Shown here in pieces: positions 1-6,354 of a stretch of 6,354 bases of DNA; position 1 is the stretch's first letter; every line of letters starts with the position of its first letter. A model generated the notes under the pieces. That model saw nothing but the letters and a program-made list of their open reading frames with translations. It was not told the origin of the DNA and did not search any database. This DNA is from Paenalcaligenes sp035302345 (lineage in GTDB: Bacteria > Pseudomonadota > Gammaproteobacteria > Burkholderiales > Burkholderiaceae_B). The stretch covers positions 1-6,354 of the forward strand of contig DATGSS010000043.1 of assembly GCA_035302345.1 (NCBI GenBank), written 5' to 3'. The position numbers and the translations under genes were made by a program.

Positions 1-747
1 GGGACGATCTACGAGCGTGAAAACATCGAGGGGGTCCGCCAAGAGCGCGCTGCTGCGGGGGTTAAAACTCGCTATGATTTTGATGGGAAAGGTCGTGTCG
101 AGTACGAAACCCAAGGCAGCCTGATGGCGGTTTGGAACAAAACACAGATCAAAGGCATTAGCCAACGCCAAGAGGGCACCGCGCTGGAATTACTTGGGCA
201 ATTTTTGCGTCGGGACGTAAACGATAAATACGATCCTCGTGAAGGTAACCTGATCGATCTTGATTTAGGGGTGCACTATCCTTTTAAAAATCGCCACAAA
301 ACCCTCTATCGAGCAGGGTTGCGTGTGCAACAGTGGTTCCCGATAGGAAAATACGATGTCTTTACCATTCGTGGCGAAGTCGGTCGTGTTTGGCCGCGCT
401 CGGACTACATCCCCCTGGGATTCGGCTTCCGTACTGGTGGGGCGCGTTCCATTCGTGGTTATAAATACCAAAGCATTGGCCTACACCGAGGCCGTGCGAC
501 GGTGGGTGCACCAGCAATGGCGGTTGCCAGTGTTGAATATATTCATTATTTCAACGAGATGTTTGGCATGAGTGTGTTTGTAGATGCCGGTGATGCGGCC
601 GAGAGTTTCAAAGACTTCAAAACTCATTTGGGTTACGGGGTCGGCGCAGCAGTGCGAACCCCGGCAGGTCCTTTTTATGTGGACTTGGCCTACGGGCAGC
701 GTGATAAGAGCGTTCGTTTACACTTTTCACTGGGGATCGCATTTTGA
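1..747 (+). CDS. tamA: TamA C-terminal part (Omp85-family outer-membrane barrel), 5' end missing
   Basis: The frame is open from base 1 to the TGA at 745-747, giving 248 codons of the C-terminal half of an Omp85 protein; the POTRA domains and start lie upstream. The sequence shows alternating polar/hydrophobic beta strands. A barrel motif with a conserved Asp/Arg-Asp and Pro-x-x-Gly (RRDVNDKYDPREGN) lies near codons 70-83. The loop-6 signature IRGY is at 451-462, and the protein ends in a strand closing on Phe (LHFSLGIAF), the usual beta-signal for insertion by BamA. In the family, TamA sits in the outer membrane and works with TamB in assembly of some outer-membrane proteins and in envelope lipid homeostasis. 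BamA shares the barrel fold, but the immediately following tamB makes TamA the clear choice. The methionine at 124 is internal and not the start, because the upstream codons continue the same barrel. Nothing suggests damage to the gene. Confidence 0.93.
   Translation, partial: GTIYERENIEGVRQERAAAGVKTRYDFDGKGRVEYETQGSLMAVWNKTQIKGISQRQEGTALELLGQFLRRDVNDKYDPREGNLIDLDLGVHYPFKNRHKTLYRAGLRVQQWFPIGKYDVFTIRGEVGRVWPRSDYIPLGFGFRTGGARSIRGYKYQSIGLHRGRATVGAPAMAVASVEYIHYFNEMFGMSVFVDAGDAAESFKDFKTHLGYGVGAAVRTPAGPFYVDLAYGQRDKSVRLHFSLGIAF
732..736 (+). promoter_or_regulatory. Ribosome-binding site supporting the TTG start of tamB
   Basis: GGGGA lies seven bases before the TTG at 744 and inside the last codons of tamA. 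It is a reasonable Shine-Dalgarno match and supports the TTG as the tamB start, since no in-frame ATG occurs before the membrane anchor. The TTGA overlap would also allow a terminating tamA ribosome to restart on tamB. Confidence 0.6.
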
Positions 748-3700
748 GCAAGTCCTCCTCCTCTTCATGGTTGCGTAAAGGGTTCATTTGGCTGGGCCCC
801 GTTGTTGTCCTGTTATTAGCTTTGGTGTGTGGTTTTTTGTATTGGGTCGTGGCGACCCAAGCAGGGACGCGCTGGGCTTTGCATACGGGCGTGCATAGTC
901 AAAATGGAACCCTTCAAGGGGTGCGTGGAAATCTCTGGGAGGGGGTGCAGTTTGAGCGCCTGGATTTGCCCTTGCCTGATGACATGCATGTGCAAGTTCA
1001 GCAATTTGATCTCCAGGTTGATTGGGCGCAGTTATGGCATCAGCGTCAATTAATGGTCAAAGCGCTCAAGGTCGGTGATGTGGCTGTTGCTTTGCCCGAA
1101 CAGGAAAGCCCCGAGGATGATGAGCCTTTTGAGTTGGAATTACCCCAATTGCCTGATTTGCCCATTTCGGTGGCCGTCAAAGAGCTTTACCTGGGCAATC
1201 TGGATTTGGATATTGGTGAACAGCATTTGCCTTCGGTCGTGGCTGGGTTAGATGCACAATTAGACTTTTCCCATGAGTTGGGGGTGCAGCTACATCAGGT
1301 GCATGTGTCTTACGAGGCCGCTCATGCTCAGTTACAGGCGCATTTAAATTACGATGGCCAACAGGCTGAAGCCCAATTAGCCATTGCGGATGCTGCGTTC
1401 GAGGATTTTTCCGGATCAGGTCAATTACAAGCTCATCTACAAGGGCAGCAGGTCAAAGCACACATACAAGACCTCGAGGTAAACCATGACGGGATGCGTG
1501 CCAAGCTGCAGGCTGAGGCAACATTAGAGGAAATAGCAGCCCCCTGGGCGTCCACCTTGGACGCACATCTCGAGGTGGATAGCAGTCGTTCAGACGCGCT
1601 TATTTGCGCTCAGCAATATTTACCGCAAACGCTACATCAACAAAAAACTAATGTTGATGCAGATGACGCGACCCAAATTGACTCTGACATTACTTATACC
1701 ACCCCGGTCACAAGCGTAATGACCGATGGCGCTGTACCGCCAGCTCCTGCGTCCGAATGCGCCGTTGCGGTGGAGCTCCATTGGCAAGGTTCCTTAGAGC
1801 AAGGGGAGGTGCGTGTCAATGGTGATGGGCAGGGGTTCCATTTGGATGCGCAGGCCGATGTGCAGCCCGAGTCAGTAATGCCTGTTGAGCGCGCTTTCAT
1901 CCGTGCCCAATTGCCCGATGATTCTTATTTAAATGCTGATTTTGATTGGACGCCCAGCGTGATGGCACCCGAGCGGGCTCATGTGTTTGCTCGCATGGAT
2001 GCGCGCGACTTCGATTTAGGTGCTTGGCTAGAAAGCTTTGATATTCCGGTGCCTGCTGTGCTCAATTTGAATTTGGACTTACAGGCTCAGGTTGATCCCG
2101 AGGACCAAGAGCTTTATCACGCGTCTACGACATTAGAGTTGCATGAGGGTACGGTTTGGAATGCTTTGCCTGCTCAGGGGCATTTGGCGCTTGATTTAGC
2201 TCGCCAGCCCGAGCCCTCAGGGCAGCCGTGGTGGATGGATTACGTCTTGGTGCACTCAGATGCTGATATTAATTTGGGGCAAAACCATCTCGCTCTTGAC
2301 GGCCGCTGGGCACAAAATCCAGATGATAATTTACATTTGGTTTTCAAAGGGCCTGCTTTGGAGACCCTTTGGCCCGGTTTGGACCCCATTGGGCATACCA
2401 ATATCGACCTACAATTTGGTGGTGATTGGACACGCCATCGCCTGAGCTTAAAAGCCGAGCATTTGCTTAGCCCCGCCGAGAGCGAGGCGATTGCCGCTGA
2501 TACCCAAGAGGTCCAAGACGCTGCTGATGGGGCTCAGCAACGGGGTCCACGGCAGCGCTTGGGTACCGGGTGGATACGCGCCGAATTGGATCTGCGTGGT
2601 GCGCTAAGCATGCACAATGAGCATGGTGGTCAGGACAGCCAAGGCGCCCAGCAGGGATTGCCCTTTGATCGCTGGGCAGCAGATATCCAGCATTTGCAGG
2701 TGCAGCATGGTGCCTTTACAGTCAGCAGCCAAAACACTACCCATTTTGAATTAGAATTTGAAAAAAACGATCGTCCACTGTCTGTAGAGTTAGGTGCGTG
2801 GACATTATTAACTCAGGTAGAAGACTATTCCTGGTTGACATTGGTGCATGAGCACAGCATGTGGCGAGACGGTCAATGGGCCACCAAGGGCCATACCGAG
2901 CCGGTGCGGTTTTCAGGGCGTTTCATCGATGTTTTGATGCATAATTTAGGGCTCAAAGATCAGCACGAGAAAAAAGGGGGCATTGTCTTTACAGACCAGC
3001 ATATAGAGCCTTTGGCCGATATAGAGCTGCAGTTAAATTGGGATGTAGCCTTCCGCGAGGCTTTAGGAGGGCAGATTAGTCTGCGTCGTGTCGCCGGTGA
3101 CATCATGGTGCCCGATGAGCCACCGTTTCCCTTGGGCCTTGATGAGGCGGCTGCGACAGTGAGCCTCAATCCACAGGGGGCTGGACGCACTCAGGTCGAT
3201 GCTCAAGTAGTGTTGCGCACTGAAGCCATGGGTTATCTGCAAGGGCAGTTGGATACGATGTTGTATTTTAGCCCTGAGCATGGCTTTGAGTTGCGTGAAG
3301 ATGAACTTAAAACTGTGCTGCTAGATGCTCAAATGGAGGATTTAAGCTGGACTCGACTCATCATTGGGGATGCGATGGAATTGGGCGGTGAGCTCAATGC
3401 GCATGTGGAAATGCAGATTCGGGAACTCGATAATTTAACCATGCAGGGAGAAATCCGCGGTGAAAATCTGCGAGTGACCCGCTTGGATGATGGGGTGCGA
3501 TTGTTGGATGGTACCTTAGAGGCGCGCCTGGATGACCATCGTTTTATTATTGATAAATTGTATTTCCCGGCTCGCTTGCGGGTAGAGCCTAAAGAGTGGC
3601 GTACGGCGACCTGGATTACCGAGGAAGAAGACGCTAAGGATGGCTATATTGATTTGTCTGGTTTTTGGGATCTAGAAGAGGAAACCGGGCATTTCGAGGT

Positions 3701-4694
3701 TGATTTGCATCGCTATCCAATTTTACAGCGGGCGGATCGTTACGCCATGATGAGTGGCGATCTGACAGTCGATGCCCTCATGCCACAAATCAATATTAAA
3801 GGGCATTTGACGGCTGACGCGGGTTGGTTTGATTTGGATATGCTGGGTGGGATTCCCACTGTCGACGGTGATGTGGTGGTCATTCGCGCAGGGGATACAG
3901 TCAAAGACGACGAGGACGAGATCGATGACACCCCCTTGGATATGAGCATGGATATAGAGATAGATCTGGGCCCACGTTTTTATTTAACAGGTTACGGTGT
4001 TAATTCGGGGTTAGTGGGGCAATTGCGCGTCATGATGGTTGGTGACCAGTTGACTGGTTTAGGTGCTTTACGAACCCGTGGTGGGGCCATTGAAATATAT
4101 GGGCAGCGTTTGCAATTGCGTCGCGGAACCATCACCTTCCAAGGCGATATTACCAATCCCATTCTCAATATCGAAGCCCTGCGTACCGGGCTGGCCGTCG
4201 AGGCAGGGGTACGCGTGGCCGGGACAGCCCATCGGCCTAAAATTGATTTGGTTTCATACCCTGAAGTCGACGAGCTCGAGAAGCTTTCTTGGTTGTTATT
4301 TGGGCACGGTCCTGATGAAAGTGGCGGGGATGTGGCCTTGTTAATTTCAGTGGGGACATCCATGCTGAGTGATGGCGAGCCCTTTTATAAGCGCTTTGGC
4401 ATTGACGAATTGAGTTTACAATCTGGTGATATTGGCGGGGCAGGAAGTATTTTGCCCCCCACCAGCACAGCCAGTAGTATGGAGAGTGAGGTTTCCGAGG
4501 TGGAAAAACGCTTCATACAGGCCAGCAAAGTGTTTGGTCAGGGCTTTACTATAGGGGTGCGCCAGGCATTGGCTGATTCGGGTACAGTTGGACGCGCTAC
4601 TTATCGATTGAGCCGTCGGCTGACTGCCGAGGTCACGCTGGGAACTGTCAGTGGGATGGCGTTGCTGTACCGCTGGTTTTCAAGAGATGATTGA
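744..4694 (+). CDS. tamB: TamB, translocation and assembly module inner-membrane/periplasmic subunit
   Basis: This 1316-residue protein is close to the roughly 1260 residues of E. coli TamB (YtfN). Two basic residues (R11, K12) precede a hydrophobic anchor at about residues 14-37. A long periplasmic body of repeated short beta strands follows, expected to form the hydrophobic-grooved beta-taco that spans the periplasm. The C-terminal TamB (DUF490) domain covers roughly residues 960-1316. It shows the family pattern of V-x-G with P-x-x-x-L, then SWLLFGHG at 1182-1189, and it ends in a barrel-like strand (MALLYRWF). In the family it contacts TamA in the outer membrane and is implicated in protein assembly and phospholipid transport. 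The start is TTG at 744, four bases inside tamA; the next in-frame ATG (M81) would remove the anchor. Unusual points are a five-serine run at residues 4-8, an acidic patch (K1054-D1062), polar insertions near 288-339 and 573-643, and only three cysteines (29, 288, 339). Confidence 0.95.
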   Translation: MSKSSSSSWLRKGFIWLGPVVVLLLALVCGFLYWVVATQAGTRWALHTGVHSQNGTLQGVRGNLWEGVQFERLDLPLPDDMHVQVQQFDLQVDWAQLWHQRQLMVKALKVGDVAVALPEQESPEDDEPFELELPQLPDLPISVAVKELYLGNLDLDIGEQHLPSVVAGLDAQLDFSHELGVQLHQVHVSYEAAHAQLQAHLNYDGQQAEAQLAIADAAFEDFSGSGQLQAHLQGQQVKAHIQDLEVNHDGMRAKLQAEATLEEIAAPWASTLDAHLEVDSSRSDALICAQQYLPQTLHQQKTNVDADDATQIDSDITYTTPVTSVMTDGAVPPAPASECAVAVELHWQGSLEQGEVRVNGDGQGFHLDAQADVQPESVMPVERAFIRAQLPDDSYLNADFDWTPSVMAPERAHVFARMDARDFDLGAWLESFDIPVPAVLNLNLDLQAQVDPEDQELYHASTTLELHEGTVWNALPAQGHLALDLARQPEPSGQPWWMDYVLVHSDADINLGQNHLALDGRWAQNPDDNLHLVFKGPALETLWPGLDPIGHTNIDLQFGGDWTRHRLSLKAEHLLSPAESEAIAADTQEVQDAADGAQQRGPRQRLGTGWIRAELDLRGALSMHNEHGGQDSQGAQQGLPFDRWAADIQHLQVQHGAFTVSSQNTTHFELEFEKNDRPLSVELGAWTLLTQVEDYSWLTLVHEHSMWRDGQWATKGHTEPVRFSGRFIDVLMHNLGLKDQHEKKGGIVFTDQHIEPLADIELQLNWDVAFREALGGQISLRRVAGDIMVPDEPPFPLGLDEAAATVSLNPQGAGRTQVDAQVVLRTEAMGYLQGQLDTMLYFSPEHGFELREDELKTVLLDAQMEDLSWTRLIIGDAMELGGELNAHVEMQIRELDNLTMQGEIRGENLRVTRLDDGVRLLDGTLEARLDDHRFIIDKLYFPARLRVEPKEWRTATWITEEEDAKDGYIDLSGFWDLEEETGHFEVDLHRYPILQRADRYAMMSGDLTVDALMPQINIKGHLTADAGWFDLDMLGGIPTVDGDVVVIRAGDTVKDDEDEIDDTPLDMSMDIEIDLGPRFYLTGYGVNSGLVGQLRVMMVGDQLTGLGALRTRGGAIEIYGQRLQLRRGTITFQGDITNPILNIEALRTGLAVEAGVRVAGTAHRPKIDLVSYPEVDELEKLSWLLFGHGPDESGGDVALLISVGTSMLSDGEPFYKRFGIDELSLQSGDIGGAGSILPPTSTASSMESEVSEVEKRFIQASKVFGQGFTIGVRQALADSGTVGRATYRLSRRLTAEVTLGTVSGMALLYRWFSRDD

Positions 4695-4740
4695 TGGCCT
4701 CTAACCGCTAGATATGCAGGCTTTTGGCTTTTGGCCATCA
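4692..4740 (+). repeat. Perfect 8-bp inverted repeat spanning the tamB stop and the tamB-dcd gap
   Basis: TGATGGCC at 4692-4699 is matched exactly by its reverse complement GGCCATCA at 4733-4740, with a 33-base loop. The left arm contains the tamB stop codon and the right arm ends eight bases before the dcd ribosome site. The loop also carries a tandem GGCTTTT GGCTTTT (4719-4732) running into the right arm. No U-run follows, so it is not a standard terminator. The long loop makes a stable hairpin uncertain, and the match may be chance. Confidence 0.4.
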
Positions 4741-4748
4741 CAATCAGT

Positions 4749-4754
4749 AGAGGA
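4749..4754 (+). promoter_or_regulatory. Ribosome-binding site of dcd
   Basis: AGAGGA sits four bases before ATG 4759. The spacing is a little short, but the site decides the start in favour of 4759 over the upstream in-frame ATG at 4714, which has only a poor purine match before it. Confidence 0.65.
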
Positions 4755-4758
4755 TTTT

Positions 4759-5322
4759 ATGGGCATTAAAAATGACCGTTGGATACGGGAACAAGCCGCA
4801 AAAGGCATGATCGAGCCCTTCGAGGCAGGGCAGGTCCGCGAGGCCAATGGCCAGCGCATTGTTAGCTACGGTACCAGTAGCTATGGCTATGATGTGCGTT
4901 GTGCCCGCGAGTTCAAGATTTTCACAAACATTAACTCCAGTGTCGTCGACCCTAAGAATTTTGATGAAAATTCTTTTGTTGATTTTGAAGGGGATGTCTG
5001 TATTATTCCTCCTAATTCGTTTGTGCTGGCGCGCACGATGGAGTATTTCCGCATCCCGCGCGAGGTGCTCACCATCTGTTTGGGTAAGAGTACTTATGCA
5101 CGCTGTGGCATTATTGTTAATGTCACCCCGTTAGAGCCCGAATGGGAGGGGTACGTGACGCTGGAGTTCTCAAATACAACCCCGCTGCCAGCTAAAATTT
5201 ATGCTGGTGAGGGCTGTGCACAAATGCTTTTCATTGGCGGAGACCAGGTGTGCGAGACCTCGTATCGCGATCGTGGTGGCAAATATCAGGGCCAAACAGG
5301 GGTTACGCTGCCGCGTACTTAA
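4759..5322 (+). CDS. dcd: dCTP deaminase (dCTP to dUTP)
   Basis: This complete 187-residue protein deaminates dCTP to dUTP and ammonia in the cytoplasm, feeding dUMP and then dTTP synthesis. Family residues are present: GKSTYAR at 109-115 (S111 and R115 match the E. coli triphosphate/active-site residues), the catalytic glutamate E136 in VTLEF (E138 in E. coli), and the C-terminal KYQGQTG at 175-181 that closes over the nucleotide. The fold is the dUTPase-like trimeric jelly roll. The start ATG at 4759 is chosen because the family begins M-[GS]-I-K and an AGAGGA ribosome site lies just upstream. An in-frame ATG at 4714 would add 15 residues with no family support. The gene follows tamB by 64 bases and precedes the decarboxylase by 16. 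A bifunctional deaminase/dUTPase, as in some archaea, is possible but less likely, since proteobacterial enzymes of this type are generally monofunctional. Confidence 0.96.
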   Translation: MGIKNDRWIREQAAKGMIEPFEAGQVREANGQRIVSYGTSSYGYDVRCAREFKIFTNINSSVVDPKNFDENSFVDFEGDVCIIPPNSFVLARTMEYFRIPREVLTICLGKSTYARCGIIVNVTPLEPEWEGYVTLEFSNTTPLPAKIYAGEGCAQMLFIGGDQVCETSYRDRGGKYQGQTGVTLPRT

Positions 5323-5324
5323 TA

Positions 5325-5330
5325 CAGGAG
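5325..5330 (+). promoter_or_regulatory. Ribosome-binding site of the decarboxylase gene
   Basis: CAGGAG lies eight bases before ATG 5339, immediately after the dcd stop codon. This is the strongest ribosome site in the window and, with the 16-base gap, argues for translation from a shared dcd message rather than from a separate promoter. Confidence 0.75.
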
Positions 5331-5338
5331 CAGTTGTC

Positions 5339-6354
5339 ATGAAATTTCGATTTCCTATTGTCATCATCGATGAGGATTACCGCTCGGAAAATATTTCGGG
5401 TCTGGGAATACGCGCGTTGGCAGAAGCAATAGAGGCCGAAGGGGTCGAGGTGTTGGGCGTCACCAGCTATGGTGATCTGAGCTCTTTTGTCCAACAACAA
5501 AGTCGTGCCAGTGCGTTCATATTATCCATTGATGACGAGGAGCTCGAGGACAGCTCTCCCGAAGAGGTCGCGGCCATTATTCAGCAGTTGCGTGGCTTTA
5601 TCGCCAAACTGCGATTGCGCAACGAAGATATACCCATCTATTTATATGGTGAAACGCGTACTTCACAACATATCCCCAATGACATATTACGCGAGCTACA
5701 TGGCTTTATTCATATGTTTGAAGACACGCCCGAGTTTGTAGCGCGTCATATCATTCGTGATGCTCGTAGTTATTTAGCCAGTGTTGCACCGCCGTTCTTT
5801 CGCGAGCTGGTGCAATACGCTTCAGATGGCTCTTATTCGTGGCATTGCCCGGGACATTCGGGCGGAGTAGCCTTTTTAAAAAGCCCCGTAGGACAGATGT
5901 TTCACCAGTTTTTTGGAGAAAACATGCTGCGGGCAGACGTGTGTAATGCAGTTGACGAGTTGGGGCAGCTACTCGATCACACCGGGCCCGTAGCCGAGGC
6001 CGAGCGCAATGCGGCACGTATCTTTAATGCCGATCATTGCTTTTTTGTGACCAACGGTACCTCGACATCTAATAAGATTGTTTGGCATGCAAATGTGGCC
6101 CGTGACGATATTGTGGTTGTAGATAGAAACTGCCACAAATCGATTTTGCACGCCATTACCATGACCGGTGCTATCCCAGTTTTTCTGCGGCCTACCCGGA
6201 ACCATTTGGGAATTATAGGGCCGATCCCCCTGGATGAGTTCAAGCCTGAAAGTATTCAGCGTAAAATCGAAGCTAATCCCTTTGCTCGCGAGGCTAAAAA
6301 TAAAAATCCGCGTATTTTGACCTTGACGCAAAGTACCTATGATGGGGTGGTCTA
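5339..6354 (+). CDS. PLP-dependent Orn/Lys/Arg decarboxylase (acid-resistance type), 3' end missing
   Basis: The frame opens at ATG 5339 and stays open to the right edge: 338 full codons of a protein normally about 750 residues long. Residues 1 to about 130 form the flavodoxin-like N-terminal wing domain of the large bacterial basic-amino-acid decarboxylases. The PLP (fold type I) domain then begins, with WHCPGHSGG at 169-177, FFGENMLRADVCNAVDELG at 191-209, the phosphate-binding TNGTSTSNK at 238-246 and RNCHKS at 263-268, whose His266 should stack on the cofactor ring. The lysine that binds PLP lies beyond the window. The family removes CO2 from arginine, lysine or ornithine, consuming a cytoplasmic proton and yielding agmatine, cadaverine or putrescine. 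Homologues are variously named arginine (AdiA-like) or lysine decarboxylase, so no symbol is assigned. The start has a good ribosome site (CAGGAG, 8-base spacer) and lies 16 bases after dcd, so the two are probably co-transcribed. Confidence 0.93.
   Translation, partial: MKFRFPIVIIDEDYRSENISGLGIRALAEAIEAEGVEVLGVTSYGDLSSFVQQQSRASAFILSIDDEELEDSSPEEVAAIIQQLRGFIAKLRLRNEDIPIYLYGETRTSQHIPNDILRELHGFIHMFEDTPEFVARHIIRDARSYLASVAPPFFRELVQYASDGSYSWHCPGHSGGVAFLKSPVGQMFHQFFGENMLRADVCNAVDELGQLLDHTGPVAEAERNAARIFNADHCFFVTNGTSTSNKIVWHANVARDDIVVVDRNCHKSILHAITMTGAIPVFLRPTRNHLGIIGPIPLDEFKPESIQRKIEANPFAREAKNKNPRILTLTQSTYDGVV

Noticed and set aside
3992..4363. Open frame of 123 codons on the minus strand inside tamB
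   Set aside because: It lies fully opposite the most conserved TamB domain, has low-complexity Ser/Pro/Arg composition typical of an antisense shadow, and lacks a recognisable domain.
4402..4432. TTGACG followed after 19 bases by TGATAT, a possible sigma-70 promoter inside tamB for dcd
   Set aside because: The spacing is too long, the -10 match is weak, and it lies over 300 bases before dcd within well-conserved coding sequence. I would expect such a match by chance.
4714..4758. In-frame ATG at 4714 that would extend Dcd by 15 residues at its N-terminus
   Set aside because: The family starts at the M-[GS]-I-K position, the AGAGGA site serves ATG 4759, and the extension sequence resembles nothing in the family and overlaps the repeat region.
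4692..4758. Rho-independent terminator between tamB and dcd
   Set aside because: The inverted repeat has a 33-base loop, and a purine-rich ribosome site rather than a U-run follows it.
5751..6331. Minus-strand open frames of 88 and 120 codons at the right end
   Set aside because: They lie opposite the decarboxylase, whose + strand frame contains clear PLP-domain motifs throughout, so they are shadows of it.
1..6354. A novel defence, mobile or RNA-based system
   Set aside because: Nearly all bases are accounted for by four recognisable conserved genes on one strand. I saw no tRNA-like or rRNA sequence, spaced direct repeats, transposase, integrase or terminal inverted repeats.

Overview
The window looks like a stretch of chromosome from a betaproteobacterium, most likely Burkholderiales and perhaps close to Alcaligenaceae. 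That placement is inferred from remembered protein similarity. The dCTP deaminase and the amino-acid decarboxylase read almost word for word like Burkholderia/Bordetella-type homologues, but base composition is only moderately GC-rich by eye, well below a typical Burkholderia. No search was run.

Layout: four genes, all on the + strand, packed with only 64 and 16 non-coding bases between them. (1) 1-747 is the 3' end of tamA, the outer-membrane Omp85-family barrel of the translocation and assembly module; its start lies upstream of the window. (2) 744-4694 is tamB, the very long inner-membrane-anchored periplasmic partner. It starts at a TTG that overlaps the tamA stop (TTGA). (3) 4759-5322 is dcd, dCTP deaminase, complete with its active-site motifs. 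(4) 5339-6354 is the first 338 codons of a PLP-dependent Orn/Lys/Arg decarboxylase that runs off the right edge.

How they fit together: TamA and TamB form one envelope-spanning machine linked to outer-membrane protein assembly and phospholipid transport, and their overlapping reading frames imply translational coupling. Dcd makes dUTP for dTTP synthesis, and the decarboxylase consumes a basic amino acid and a proton in the cytoplasm. These two have no obvious mechanistic link to TamAB. The tight spacing and clear ribosome-binding sites suggest the whole set is read as one operon or two nested ones. I found no convincing promoter or rho-independent terminator.

The region looks like ordinary conserved chromosome, with no mobile element, RNA gene, CRISPR array, phage gene or defence system. 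The points worth a second look are small: a two-cysteine polar loop in TamB, a possible hairpin over the tamB start, an inverted repeat at the tamB-dcd junction, a glutamine-rich linker in TamB, and the unresolved substrate of the decarboxylase.
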